DNA of 64,000 nt from Gordonia westfalica (GCF_900105725.1 NZ_FNLM01000034.1:3224001-3288000), one strand, 5' to 3'. Positions 27,306 through 36,004 are shown, counted from the stretch's first letter. A program made the numbers and translations. The notes: generated by a model from the letters alone, not told the origin.

Positions 27306-28945
27306 ACACCTCCGTCCACACCACCACGCTCGCCGCCACCGTCGGCAGCCCGGCCGCCAACATCGCGATCTTCGCCGCGTTCGTGGCGGTCACGATGTAC
27401 ATCGTCATCCGGGCGAGCAAGAACAACAACTCCGCCGCGGACTTCTTCACCGGCGGCCGCGGCTTCTCCGGGCCGCAGAACGGTATCGCCATCGCCGGCG
27501 ACTACCTGTCGGCGGCCAGCTTCCTCGGTATCGCCGGTGCCATCGCGGTCTACGGCTACGACGGCTTCCTGTACTCGATCGGCTTCCTCGTCGCCTGGCT
27601 CGTGGCCCTGCTGCTCGTCGCCGAATTGCTGCGCAACACAGGCAAGTTCACGATGGCCGACGTTCTCAGCTTCCGCCTGAAGCAGCGACCGGTCCGTCTC
27701 GCCGCCGCCATCTCGACCCTCGCGGTCTCGCTGTTCTACCTGCTGGCCCAGATGGCCGGCGCCGGCGGCCTCGTGGCCCTGCTCCTCGACATCGAGGGCC
27801 GCGTGGGCCAGTCGATCGTGATCGCCGTGGTCGGCGCACTGATGATCGTCTACGTCCTCATCGGCGGCATGAAGGGCACCACCTGGGTGCAGATCATCAA
27901 GGCGGTGCTGCTCATCAGCGGCGCGGCGGTCATGACCTTCATCGTGCTCGCCAAGTTCGGCATGAACCTGTCGTCGATCCTCGGCGCCGCGCAGGACGCC
28001 ATCAGCAGCTCGAGCAGCGAAAAGGTCGCCTCCCGTGACGTTCTCGCTCCCGGCGCACAGTACGGCGGTTCGCTGGAGTCCAAGATCAACTTCCTCTCGC
28101 TGGCCATCGCGCTGGTCCTCGGCACCGCGGGCCTGCCGCACGTGCTGATGCGCTTCTACACCGTGCCGACCGCGAAAGAGGCTCGTAAGTCGGTGGTCTG
28201 GGCGATCGCACTCATCGGCGCCTTCTACCTCTTCACCTTGGTTCTCGGTTACGGCGCAGCCGCTCTGGTCGGTCCGGACAAGATCCTCGCCGCCGCCGGC
28301 GGACAGAACGCGGCGGCACCGCTGCTGGCGTTCGAGATCGGCGGCGTGGTGCTCCTGGGCATCATCTCGGCGGTCGCCTTCGCCACGATCCTCGCCGTCG
28401 TCGCCGGCCTGGCGATCACCGCATCGGCGTCCTTCGCCCACGACATCTATGCGTCGGTCATCAAGCGCAACAAGGTGAGTGAGGACGATCAGGTCCGCGT
28501 CTCGCGCTACACCGTCGTCGTGCTCGGCGTGCTCGGCATCGTCCTCGGCATCCTCGCCAACGGTCAGAACATCGCCTTCCTGGTGGCACTGGCCTTCGCC
28601 ATCGCCGCGGCGGCGAACCTGCCGACGATCGTGTACTCGCTCTACTGGAAGCGGTTCAACACCCGCGGTGCCCTGTGGAGCATGTACGGCGGCCTGATCT
28701 CCACGATCGTGCTGATCATCTTCTCGCCGGCCGTCTCCGGGTCGTCGACCGCGATGATCCCCGGCGCCGACTTCGCCTGGTTCCCGCTGGCCAACCCCGG
28801 CATCGTCTCCATCCCGCTGGCCTTCGTCCTCGGCATCGTCGGCACCCTGACGAGCCCGTCCGACAACGGAACACCGGAACGCAACGCGGAGATGGAGGTC
28901 CGCTCCCTCACCGGCATCGGCGCGGAGAAGGCAGTGCAGCACTAG
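27302..28945 (+). CDS. cation/acetate symporter ActP/MctC-like
   Basis: 547-residue SSS symporter with about 13 helices. FFTGGRGFSGPQNGIAIAGDYLSAASFLGIAGAIAVYGYDGFLYSIGFLVAWLVALLLVAELLRNTGKFTMADVL and GLPHVLMRFYTVPTAKEARKSVVWA are hallmarks of ActP and of Corynebacterium MctC, which imports acetate, propionate and pyruvate. GTG 27302 overlaps the DUF485 stop. It is the second symporter module in a row and may be under the LytS/LytTR pair upstream. Followed by a very strong hairpin. Confidence 0.93.
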   Translation: MNTSVHTTTLAATVGSPAANIAIFAAFVAVTMYIVIRASKNNNSAADFFTGGRGFSGPQNGIAIAGDYLSAASFLGIAGAIAVYGYDGFLYSIGFLVAWLVALLLVAELLRNTGKFTMADVLSFRLKQRPVRLAAAISTLAVSLFYLLAQMAGAGGLVALLLDIEGRVGQSIVIAVVGALMIVYVLIGGMKGTTWVQIIKAVLLISGAAVMTFIVLAKFGMNLSSILGAAQDAISSSSSEKVASRDVLAPGAQYGGSLESKINFLSLAIALVLGTAGLPHVLMRFYTVPTAKEARKSVVWAIALIGAFYLFTLVLGYGAAALVGPDKILAAAGGQNAAAPLLAFEIGGVVLLGIISAVAFATILAVVAGLAITASASFAHDIYASVIKRNKVSEDDQVRVSRYTVVVLGVLGIVLGILANGQNIAFLVALAFAIAAAANLPTIVYSLYWKRFNTRGALWSMYGGLISTIVLIIFSPAVSGSSTAMIPGADFAWFPLANPGIVSIPLAFVLGIVGTLTSPSDNGTPERNAEMEVRSLTGIGAEKAVQH

Positions 28946-28954
28946 CCTTCTCGG

Positions 28955-29024
28955 CAAACCCACCCCTTTTCGGCAGAATCACCACCCTCCGAGGTGGTGA
29001 TTTTGCCGAAAAGGGGTGGGTTTG
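28955..29024. terminator. 32-bp stem bidirectional terminator
   Basis: Arms 28955-28986 and 28993-29024 pair over 32 bp with a single G-T wobble and a 6-base loop. It lies 9 bases after the actP-like stop and 17 bases before the convergent amidase stop, and would stop transcripts from both sides. The stem contains an AAAA/TTTT block that gives a U-run in either direction. Confidence 0.9.
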
Positions 29025-29041
29025 TCAGCGGAGGGCTTCGG

Positions 29042-30454
29042 TCAGGCGTCCTGGATCCGCGCGAACGGCCGGGCCGCCTCGAGCTCGAACGCCAACTCCA
29101 GCAGCGTCCGCTCGTCACCCAGATCCGCGGAAAACTGGATGCCGACGGGCAGCCCCGACTTCGACTGTCCCAGCGGCAGACTGATGGCCGGTGTGCCGGA
29201 CGTGTTGTTGGCGGGCGTGAACGCGACGTACCGGGTCAGCCGATCCATCGCCTCGGCGAAATCGATGCCCGGATCGAGGTATCCGATCTCCGGGGGCAGG
29301 TGCGCGAGTGTCGGCGACAGGATCACGTCGAACTGGTCGTGGAGTGAGCGGAACGCGGCGGTGGAACGCCGGAGTCCGCGGATCGACGACGGCATGCGGT
29401 AGAAGTGGCGCAGGGCGTTCCGCGACAGGCCGCGGGTGAACGAGTCCAGCTTCTTTCGATCGAAACCCTTGTCGTGCAGGCGCTTACCAGTTCGATCCAG
29501 AGCAAAGGCCAGCAACGACCAGTAGTCGATGAACTGCCGGATGTACGCACGATCGACCGGCAGCGGCACCATTTCCGTTCGGTGGCCGAGGGATTCGACG
29601 AGTTCGGCGACCTCGGTGACACACCGCTGGGTGTCGCGGTCGAGCAGTTGCCCGGTGATCGGTTCGGTGATCAGCGCGATCCGCAGACGCTTGGCGCCGG
29701 GCCCCTCGACGAGGCCGACCGGCGGCAGGCCGGGCGCGGGGCGGAACCCCTGGGTGTCGTCGAGGAATCGTGCGGTGTCACGCACCGAGCGGCTCACGAT
29801 CCCGTTGCACACCAGGTCGATCGGGGCATCCTCGGTCTGCTTCGCCGGCGCGGTACGACCGCGGGTCGGCTTGAGCCCCACCAGACCGCATGCCGCAGCG
29901 GGGATCCGGATGGATCCGCCACCGTCGTTGGCATGCGCGATCGGTAGCGCGCCCGCCGCCACGAGCGCCGCCGACCCGCCGGAGGAGCCGCCGGCGGAGA
30001 AGTCGGTGTCCCACGGGTTGCGTGTCGGCTCGCGATCGACGTACTCGGTCGTCGCGGTCAGCCCGAAGGCCGGCATGTTCGACGCCCCGACGAAGTTGAC
30101 CCCCGTCGCCAGGAACTGGTTGGTGAACGCCTCGTTCGCCGCAGCCGGGTTCGGGGCCACCGCAGCCGAACCGTGACAGGTGGGCAGACCCGCGAAGTCG
30201 GTGTTGTTCTTGATGATCGACGGCACCCCGGCGAACGATCCCAGCGGGAAGTCGTTGTCCACGGAGCGTTTCCGTGCTCGTTCGCGATCGTCGAAGGCGA
30301 TCGCGTTCAGCTGCGGATTGACGGCGTCGATGCGTGCGAGGGCCGCTTCGACCGCCTCGGCCGCCGAGATCTCCCGGGCGGCGATGGCGGCAGCGATGCC
30401 GACGGCGTCGCGGTCACCGAGTGCGTCGTCGTTGAACGCGTGAACCTTCTTCAT
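29042..30454 (-). CDS. amidase signature family hydrolase
   Basis: 470 residues of the amidase signature (AS) family. The Ser-cisSer-Lys triad is visible as Lys82 (GVPSIIKNNTDF), Ser157 (AGGSSGGSAA) and Ser181 (DGGGSIRIPAAACGLVGLKPTRGR). It should hydrolyse an amide; the substrate is not predictable, and the sequence resembles broad-specificity actinobacterial amidases. Eighteen bases follow the upstream TetR gene on the same strand, so they may be co-transcribed. Confidence 0.92.
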   Translation of the reverse strand: MKKVHAFNDDALGDRDAVGIAAAIAAREISAAEAVEAALARIDAVNPQLNAIAFDDRERARKRSVDNDFPLGSFAGVPSIIKNNTDFAGLPTCHGSAAVAPNPAAANEAFTNQFLATGVNFVGASNMPAFGLTATTEYVDREPTRNPWDTDFSAGGSSGGSAALVAAGALPIAHANDGGGSIRIPAAACGLVGLKPTRGRTAPAKQTEDAPIDLVCNGIVSRSVRDTARFLDDTQGFRPAPGLPPVGLVEGPGAKRLRIALITEPITGQLLDRDTQRCVTEVAELVESLGHRTEMVPLPVDRAYIRQFIDYWSLLAFALDRTGKRLHDKGFDRKKLDSFTRGLSRNALRHFYRMPSSIRGLRRSTAAFRSLHDQFDVILSPTLAHLPPEIGYLDPGIDFAEAMDRLTRYVAFTPANNTSGTPAISLPLGQSKSGLPVGIQFSADLGDERTLLELAFELEAARPFARIQDA

Positions 30455-30472
30455 GCCCGGACCCTATCCCCC

Positions 30473-31087
30473 TCAGGCAGGTCCCCGGGGCGAGAACATC
30501 GAGACGACATCGTCGATCAACTCGGCGACATACTCGTCGTCGACGGCGAGCCCGAACACCGCGTGGTGGTACAGCGGTGCGATCACATGATCGAGGAGCT
30601 GCCGTACCGACGGCGCCGACTCCCCGCGCTCGCGGGCCCGCGCGATCATCTCCTCCGCCTGCTCGCGGCGGATCTCCCAGCACGGACACACCTCGACGAC
30701 GCCGTCACGTGCCGCGACCATCGCACGCAGGTAGGCGCGACGCTTCGGCCTGCCGATGTCGGCGGCGATCACCCGTGCCCACTCCGCGACGTCGTCGCGC
30801 AGCACCCCGGTGTCGGGCAGCGGCTCGCCCTGGGTCAGCGCGGCCACCGCCACCTCGCCCAGGAGGACGTCGATCGATCCCCACCTGCGATAGATGCTGG
30901 TCGGGTTCACACCGGCGAGGTCGGCGACCTCCGGGATCGTCATCGTCTCGCGCCGACCCGCACCCACCAGCTGGCCGACCGCGGCGTACACCGCCGACTG
31001 CACCCGCGCGCTCCGACCACCGGGCCGCTTCGCGCGGGGAGCCGCCTCCGCGGAATCCGTCCGCGACGTTGCGCTTCCCATAGCCAT
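30473..31087 (-). CDS. TetR family transcriptional regulator
   Basis: 204 residues. The DNA-binding part is RSARVQSAVYAAVGQLVGAGRRETMTIPEVADLAGVNPTSIYRRWGSIDVLLGEVAVAAL; the C-terminal half looks like the TetR_C_16 type. It is divergent from an MFS transporter gene, with two similar inverted repeats between them, so it most likely represses that exporter and itself. ATG at 31087 or 31081; neither has a clear ribosome site. Confidence 0.87.
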   Translation of the reverse strand: MAMGSATSRTDSAEAAPRAKRPGGRSARVQSAVYAAVGQLVGAGRRETMTIPEVADLAGVNPTSIYRRWGSIDVLLGEVAVAALTQGEPLPDTGVLRDDVAEWARVIAADIGRPKRRAYLRAMVAARDGVVEVCPCWEIRREQAEEMIARARERGESAPSVRQLLDHVIAPLYHHAVFGLAVDDEYVAELIDDVVSMFSPRGPA

Positions 31088-31094
31088 GCGGCCA

Positions 31095-31118
31095 TTATTG
31101 CAAAACTGATTGCTTTTG
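31095..31118. promoter_or_regulatory. probable TetR operator, regulator-proximal copy
   Basis: TTATTGCAA, six bases, TTGCTTTTG: an imperfect inverted repeat around TGCAA/TTGC with the same layout as the copy at 31145. It lies just upstream of the TetR start. Confidence 0.55.
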
Positions 31119-31144
31119 GGGTCGGACCGGGACTACCGTCATCG

Positions 31145-31168
31145 TTAATGCAACTCAGTTTGCGTTAA
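31145..31168. promoter_or_regulatory. probable TetR operator, MFS-proximal copy
   Basis: TTAATGCAA, CTCAGT, TTGCGTTAA: nine-base arms with one mismatch. It ends 9 bases before the MFS start and overlaps its ribosome site (AAGGAG), so binding would block the transporter gene directly. Confidence 0.68.
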
Positions 31169-31177
31169 GGAGACGAC

Positions 31178-32440
31178 ATGGCACCGCTACATCCCCACCG
31201 CGCGTTCTGGCTGATCGCGGCCACCTACGTGATGGTCCTCTTCGCCTCCGCCGCGCCATCGCCGCTGTACCCGATCTACCAGGAACTCTGGGGGTTCTCG
31301 GCACTGACGTTGACCCTGGTCTTCGCGGTCTACGTGGTAACGATGCTGGTGAGTCTCCTGACGGTCGGGTCACTGTCCGACCACATCGGCCGACGCCCGG
31401 TGCTCGCGGTCGCGCTCGTGTTGCTGATCGCCAGCATGGTGCTGTTCGTCGTGGCCCAGGACGTGGGTACGCTCCTCGCCGCCCGCGCACTGCAGGGCCT
31501 GGCCACCGGCGCCGCGATGGGCACCTTGACCGCGACCACCGTCGATCTCCAGCCCACCGCGCGACTCGGTTCGACGATCATCGGCGCCGCACCGGCATTC
31601 GGGCTCGCCACCGGTGTCGGTGTCGCGGGCCTGCTCGTCGAATACGCGCCCGCGCCCCGAATCCTGGTCTACGAGATCATCCTCGGTCTCTTCGCCGTTC
31701 TCCTCGCCGCGCTGCTCGCAGTTCCCGAGACCCGCGAGCGCGTGGGTTTCACCTCACGCCGCCACCTCGCGATCACCCTTGCCCCGCAGGTCCGCGTGCC
31801 GCGCGGCGTCCGCCCCGTGTTCTTCGCCGCGGTGCCCACTCTCATCGCCACCTGGTCCCTCGGCGGTCTGTATCTGTCGCTCGGATCATCCGTCGTCGCA
31901 CGGGTCTTCGGTGTCACCAACCACGGCGAGGCCGGGCTCATCCTGTTCACGTTCTTCGCGTGCGCGACGATCACGTCGCTGTTCATCACGGGACGACCCG
32001 CGACCGTCAAGCAGGCCTTCGGCTACCCGACCCTCGCTGCGGGCGTGCTGATCTCGTTGTCCGGTGTGCTGACCGAGGCCCTGCCGCTCTACATCCTCGG
32101 TTCGATCGTGGCCGGTTCCGGATGGGCGGCGACCTTCCTCAGCGCGATGGACAACATCACCGCCGCGACGCCACCCGCCCAGCGCGGACAGGTCTTCTCG
32201 TCGGTGTTCGTCGCGAGTTACCTGGCGTTCAGCGTGCCGGCGGTGATCGCGGGAGTCGTCGTGTCCCACATCGGTCTTCGCGCGACCGTCATCGGCTATG
32301 TCGGCTACGTCCTCGCCGTCGCCGTGTTCGGCGCCGTACTCGCGGTCGCCATGCGACGGGCGGCGGTCAGAGCCGAAACCACCACGGCCGCAGTCGACGA
32401 GATCGCAACACCGCAACCGGTTCCGGCCGGCGAATCCTGA
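31178..32440 (+). CDS. MFS transporter (probable drug exporter)
   Basis: 420 residues with 12 predicted membrane helices. The loop 2-3 motif GSLSDHIGRRPVLAVALVLL and loop 4 ARALQGLATGAAMGTLTATTVDL mark a major facilitator exporter of the DHA type. AAGGAG ribosome site. Divergent TetR regulator and shared operators suggest ligand-induced efflux. It ends 4 bases from the convergent TetR gene that follows. Confidence 0.88.
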   Translation: MAPLHPHRAFWLIAATYVMVLFASAAPSPLYPIYQELWGFSALTLTLVFAVYVVTMLVSLLTVGSLSDHIGRRPVLAVALVLLIASMVLFVVAQDVGTLLAARALQGLATGAAMGTLTATTVDLQPTARLGSTIIGAAPAFGLATGVGVAGLLVEYAPAPRILVYEIILGLFAVLLAALLAVPETRERVGFTSRRHLAITLAPQVRVPRGVRPVFFAAVPTLIATWSLGGLYLSLGSSVVARVFGVTNHGEAGLILFTFFACATITSLFITGRPATVKQAFGYPTLAAGVLISLSGVLTEALPLYILGSIVAGSGWAATFLSAMDNITAATPPAQRGQVFSSVFVASYLAFSVPAVIAGVVVSHIGLRATVIGYVGYVLAVAVFGAVLAVAMRRAAVRAETTTAAVDEIATPQPVPAGES

Positions 32441-32444
32441 CTGC

Positions 32445-33065
32445 CTAGTCCCGGCCCCGCGAACCGACCATCCGGGTGGCCAGCTGCGCGTAGAACTCCC
32501 CCATCGCCTCGGGCGGGAGCGAGTTCTCGGCGCGATACCACCGCGCGACGTCGATACCCATCGACAGCATGGCGTTGGTGGTCGCCTGCGAGTCGGTGAC
32601 GTCGAAGTCGCCGTTCTCGATGCCCGCATCGACGATCGCCCGCACCCGCCGGGTGATCGCCCGACGCAGCTCCATCACCGTCTCGAGATGTTCGGGTGCG
32701 AGGGACGCGAGTTCGTAGTTCACGACACGAGCGCGAACGTGCTCACGCGCGTGATGCTCGGTGAACGCGCCGATGACGGTCTCCAGCCGCTCGCCCGGCG
32801 GCGACGACGGATCATCGACCTCGTCGATCATGCCCATGATGCGTCGATGCCCGGCATCGGAGAGCTCGAAGAGGAGCTCCTCCTTGGACCGGAAGTGCAC
32901 ATAGACCGCCGCCGAACTCATCTGCGCCCCGTTGGCGATGTCGCGGGTCGTCGTGGCGTTGAAGCCCTTCGCGGCGAACGCCTCGACCGCGGCGAGCAGC
33001 AGCCGCTCCCGGGCCGCGACCGGCTGTACCCGGGTCGTCGGTTCGGTTGACGAGACCACGTTCAC
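32445..33065 (-). CDS. TetR family regulator of acyl-CoA dehydrogenase pair
   Basis: About 206 residues. HTH: RERLLLAAVEAFAAKGFNATTTRDIANGAQMSSAAVYVHFRSKEELLFELSDAGHRRIM. The C-terminal domain resembles KstR2/FadR-like TetR proteins that bind acyl-CoAs, though that is inference. GTG 33065 is preceded by a G-rich site; longer readings add no conserved residues. Divergent from two acyl-CoA dehydrogenase genes with a near-perfect palindrome between. Confidence 0.85.
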   Translation of the reverse strand: MNVVSSTEPTTRVQPVAARERLLLAAVEAFAAKGFNATTTRDIANGAQMSSAAVYVHFRSKEELLFELSDAGHRRIMGMIDEVDDPSSPPGERLETVIGAFTEHHAREHVRARVVNYELASLAPEHLETVMELRRAITRRVRAIVDAGIENGDFDVTDSQATTNAMLSMGIDVARWYRAENSLPPEAMGEFYAQLATRMVGSRGRD

Positions 33066-33144
33066 CCCCAAGAAACACTCGGCGACCAGGCACCTAACCT
33101 GCCGATTGACACCGCCCTCGCGGCGCGGCATAGTGCAACATATC

Positions 33145-33162
33145 ACTAAGCAAGCGCTTAGT
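33145..33162. promoter_or_regulatory. TetR-type palindromic operator
   Basis: ACTAAGC-AAGC-GCTTAGT: perfect 7-base arms around four bases, of the form seen for acyl-CoA-responsive TetR repressors. It lies between the divergent TetR and acyl-CoA dehydrogenase genes, 93 bases before the latter. Confidence 0.75.
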
Positions 33163-33255
33163 CAGCGGCAGTCTTCCAGGGTCTTCCCAGGTAGGCGGTC
33201 CGCGATTGGTGTCGCCGAACACCCGGCAACCCCCGACAGGAGTAGAGAAGAACCC

Positions 33256-34449
33256 ATGCACCTGAAGTTCAGTCCGGAGGAAGAGGCGTTCCGCGAGGAA
33301 CTGCGCGGCATCTTCGCAAAGGTCCCCGAGGACCTCCGCAAGCGGAACGAAGAGGGCAACCTCAGCTACCCCGACGACATCGTGACCGCATCGCGCGTGC
33401 TCAACGAGCACGGTGTGCTGACCCCGAGCTGGCCGATCGAATGGGGCGGCAAGGACTGGACCCCGATCCAGCACCACATCTACCGCGAAGAGATGAGCCT
33501 CGCGTTCGTCCCCGACCCGCTGCCGTTCAACGTGAGCATGATCGGTCCGGTCATCGCGCAGTTCGGGTCGCAGGAGATGAAGGAGAAATTCCTCCCCAAG
33601 ACCGCCAACCTCGACATCTGGTGGTGCCAGGGCTTCTCCGAGCCCGAGGCCGGCTCCGACCTCGCCTCGCTCAAGACCCGCGCGGTCCTCGACGGCGACC
33701 ACTACGTCATCAACGGCCAGAAGACCTGGACGACGCTCGGCCAGTTCGCCGACTGGATCTTCCTGCTCGCCCGGACCAACCCGGATGTGAAGAAGCAGGC
33801 CGGCATCAGCATGTTCCTGATCCCGATGGACACCCCCGGCATCGAACTGCGCCCGATCCAGCTCATCGACGGCAGCTACGAGGTCAACGAGGTCTTCTTC
33901 AACGACGTCCGCGTGCCCGTCGAGAACATGGTCGGCGAGGAGAACAGCGGCTGGACCCAGGCCAAGTTCCTGCTCGGCAACGAGCGCAACGGCATTGCCC
34001 GCGTCGGCTACACCAAGTCGAAGCTGGCCCGCGCCAAGGAACTCGCCAAGTCGACCCGGACCGCCAACGGCACCCTGCTCGACGACCCGCTGTTCGCCAC
34101 CCGTCTGGCCGAACTGGAGAACGAGCTCCTCGCCCTGGAGATCACCCAGCTCCGTGTCGCCGCGTCGTCGGCCGACGGCAAGCCGAACCCGGCGTCGTCG
34201 CTGCTGAAGCTCAAGGGCAGCCAGCTGCAGCAGGCCGCGATGGAGCTCATCGCCGACATCGCCGGCCCGGACTCGCTCCCGGTCGCCGAGGTCAACGTCG
34301 ACGCGGCGAACGGAAGCGCTGAGGTCACCGCACCCGAGTGGGCCCAGCTCGCCGCTCCGACCTACCTCAACTACCGCAAGGTCTCGATCTACGGCGGCTC
34401 CTCCGAGGTCCAGCGCCAGATCATCGACAAGGCGGTCCTCGGTCTCTGA
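33256..34449 (+). CDS. acyl-CoA dehydrogenase, large-type subunit (FadE)
   Basis: 397 residues, FAD-dependent dehydrogenase fold: CQGFSEPEAGSDLASLKTRA (flavin/substrate loop), GQKTWTT, LLGNERNGIA near 239-247 and YGGSSEVQRQIIDKAVLGL. Where medium-chain dehydrogenases have the catalytic Glu in YEGT, this protein has YGG; the Glu of GNER (about residue 243) sits where the base is found in FadE26-type subunits of heterotetrameric mycobacterial enzymes. It likely pairs with the next gene. ATG at 33256 follows an AGGAG site at wider-than-usual spacing. Confidence 0.88.
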   Translation: MHLKFSPEEEAFREELRGIFAKVPEDLRKRNEEGNLSYPDDIVTASRVLNEHGVLTPSWPIEWGGKDWTPIQHHIYREEMSLAFVPDPLPFNVSMIGPVIAQFGSQEMKEKFLPKTANLDIWWCQGFSEPEAGSDLASLKTRAVLDGDHYVINGQKTWTTLGQFADWIFLLARTNPDVKKQAGISMFLIPMDTPGIELRPIQLIDGSYEVNEVFFNDVRVPVENMVGEENSGWTQAKFLLGNERNGIARVGYTKSKLARAKELAKSTRTANGTLLDDPLFATRLAELENELLALEITQLRVAASSADGKPNPASSLLKLKGSQLQQAAMELIADIAGPDSLPVAEVNVDAANGSAEVTAPEWAQLAAPTYLNYRKVSIYGGSSEVQRQIIDKAVLGL

Positions 34450-34498
34450 CCGCCGGCCCCGCTGACCTCACTTTTCGACTTACAGACCAAGGACAACA

Positions 34499-35611
34499 AT
34501 GGATTTCGAGCTTTCCGAAGAACAGGGGATGTTGCGCGACACCGTGCGCGAGGTCCTCACCAAGACCTACGACGTGGAGACCCTCCGCAAGGTGACCGAC
34601 ACCGATCTCGGCTGGAGCGAGAAGGTGTGGAAGTCGCTCGCGGAGATCGGCATCCTGGGCCTGACCTTCCCCGAGTCCGAGGGCGGCATGGACGCCGGAC
34701 CCGTCGAGTTCACCAGTGTGATGACCGAACTCGGTCGCGCCCTGGCACCCGAGCCCTACCTGGATTCGGTTCTCGTTCCCGGCTCGCTGCTCGAGGCCGC
34801 CGACGACGCGACCCGCGCCGAGCTGCGCGGTGGCCTCGCCTCCGGTGAGCTGCTCATGGCCTTCGCACACAACGAGCCCGGCGACCGCTGGCCGGTGGCC
34901 GCGGTGGCGACCAGCGCGACCGCCGACGGCGTGCTCAACGGCACCAAGACCCTTGTCGGACACGGCGACTGCGCACACAAGCTGATCGTCTCGGCACGCG
35001 TCGCCGACGAGGTGGGCCTGTTCCTCATCGACGCCGACGCCGAGGGCGTCGTCCGCACGGCGTACCGCACGCATGATCGCCGACGCGGCGCCGAGTTCAC
35101 CTTCAACGACGCCAAGGCCACCCGACTCGGCAGCGGCGACGCGTCGGAGCTCATCGCCAACGCGGAGATCGGCATCCAGACCGCGCTGTGCGCCGAGGCG
35201 CAGGGCGCCATGGAACGCAGCCTCGAGCTGACCGTCGAATACCTCAAGTCGCGCAAGCAGTTCGGTGTCCCGCTGGCCACCTTCCAGGCGCTCACCCATC
35301 GCGCCGCGGACATGTACGTCCAGCTCGAACTCGCGCGCAGCCTGGTGCTGTACGCGACGACCGCACTTGCCGACGGCATCGCCGACGCCGCCATCGCGTC
35401 GCGGGTGAAGCTGCAGACCGTTCGCTCTGCACGCCTCATCGGCCAGGAGGCCATCCAGATGCACGGCGGTATCGGCATGACCGCCGAATACCCGATCGCG
35501 CACTACGTGAGCCGGCTGACCGCGATCAGCCACACCCTCGGTGACGCGGACGCACACGTCACCAAGCTGTCGAAGGACCTCGCGTCCTACGACATGCTCA
35601 GCGTCGGCTGA
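34499..35611 (+). CDS. acyl-CoA dehydrogenase, small-type subunit (FadE)
   Basis: 370 residues with N-terminal helical domain (MDFELSEEQGMLRDTVREVL), middle beta domain that is short and lacks a clear flavin-loop motif, and C-terminal domain SRKQFGVPLATFQALTHRAADMYVQLELARSLV and HGGIGMTAEYPIAHY. Such shortened partners form alpha2beta2 enzymes with a larger FadE in actinobacterial sterol and side-chain catabolism. It follows the first gene by 49 bases. Substrate unknown; a branched or bulky acyl-CoA is plausible. Confidence 0.86.
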   Translation: MDFELSEEQGMLRDTVREVLTKTYDVETLRKVTDTDLGWSEKVWKSLAEIGILGLTFPESEGGMDAGPVEFTSVMTELGRALAPEPYLDSVLVPGSLLEAADDATRAELRGGLASGELLMAFAHNEPGDRWPVAAVATSATADGVLNGTKTLVGHGDCAHKLIVSARVADEVGLFLIDADAEGVVRTAYRTHDRRRGAEFTFNDAKATRLGSGDASELIANAEIGIQTALCAEAQGAMERSLELTVEYLKSRKQFGVPLATFQALTHRAADMYVQLELARSLVLYATTALADGIADAAIASRVKLQTVRSARLIGQEAIQMHGGIGMTAEYPIAHYVSRLTAISHTLGDADAHVTKLSKDLASYDMLSVG

Positions 35612-35620
35612 CACATCTCC

Positions 35621-35760
35621 TCGCTCCCTGAGGCACTTCAATCGCTGCCCGAGGAGCGAGGAGCGCTTCCATCGCTGCCTGAGGAGCGAGAAGCGCTTCC
35701 ATCGCTGCCTGAGGCGTGAGGAGCGCTTCCATCGCTGCCTGAGGAGCGAGGAGCGCAAGC
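35621..35760. repeat. 30-bp tandem repeat array
   Basis: Four consecutive 30-base units (35641, 35671, 35701, 35731) with core ATCGCTGCCTGAGGAGCGAG and few changes, preceded by a partial unit from 35621. It begins 10 bases after the acyl-CoA dehydrogenase stop. Both strands are open, giving ten-residue peptide repeats, but without ribosome sites or family likeness, so I treat it as non-coding. Confidence 0.85.
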
Positions 35761-35763
35761 GAC

Positions 35764-35810
35764 GAGCCACGAAGGCCTGGTGAGGATTTGTCGCCAGCCC
35801 TTCGTGGCTC
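35764..35810. terminator. 12-bp hairpin between two repeat arrays
   Basis: GAGCCACGAAGG (35764-35775) pairs perfectly with 35799-35810 across a 23-base loop. The flanking arrays continue the pairing imperfectly, so the whole field can fold as one long stem. It could end the acyl-CoA dehydrogenase transcript. Confidence 0.6.
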
Positions 35811-35900
35811 GCTGCGCTCGCACCTCAGGGAGCGAGTGGTGAGCTGCGCTCGCACCTCAGGGAGCGAGTGGTGAGCTGCGCTCGCACCTCAGGGAGCGAG
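35811..35900. repeat. 32-bp tandem repeat array, opposite orientation
   Basis: Three units starting at 35811, 35843 and 35875, each with GCTGCGCTCGCACCTCAGGG and a following AGCGAG. The CCTCAGGGAGCGAG part is related to the complement of the first array. The gap 35612-36004 (393 bases) is otherwise empty: I see no gene there, only these repeats and a short spacer before the next gene. Confidence 0.85.
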
Positions 35901-36004
35901 GGCGATCCGCCCTGCGCAGACACGCGTCGGGCAGCGCGACGCACTCCGACCCCACCCACCGATACTGTTTCCTCAGCACGACTCGGTGACGGAGAGGGAC
36001 TCGG

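Noticed and set aside
35541..35783. Open frame of ten-residue repeats rich in Arg, Glu and Cys
   Set aside because: It is the translation of the 30-bp tandem repeat; both strands are open, there is no start context and part of it overlaps the acyl-CoA dehydrogenase gene.
35621..35900. CRISPR array
   Set aside because: Units are contiguous without unique spacers, and no cas genes are near.
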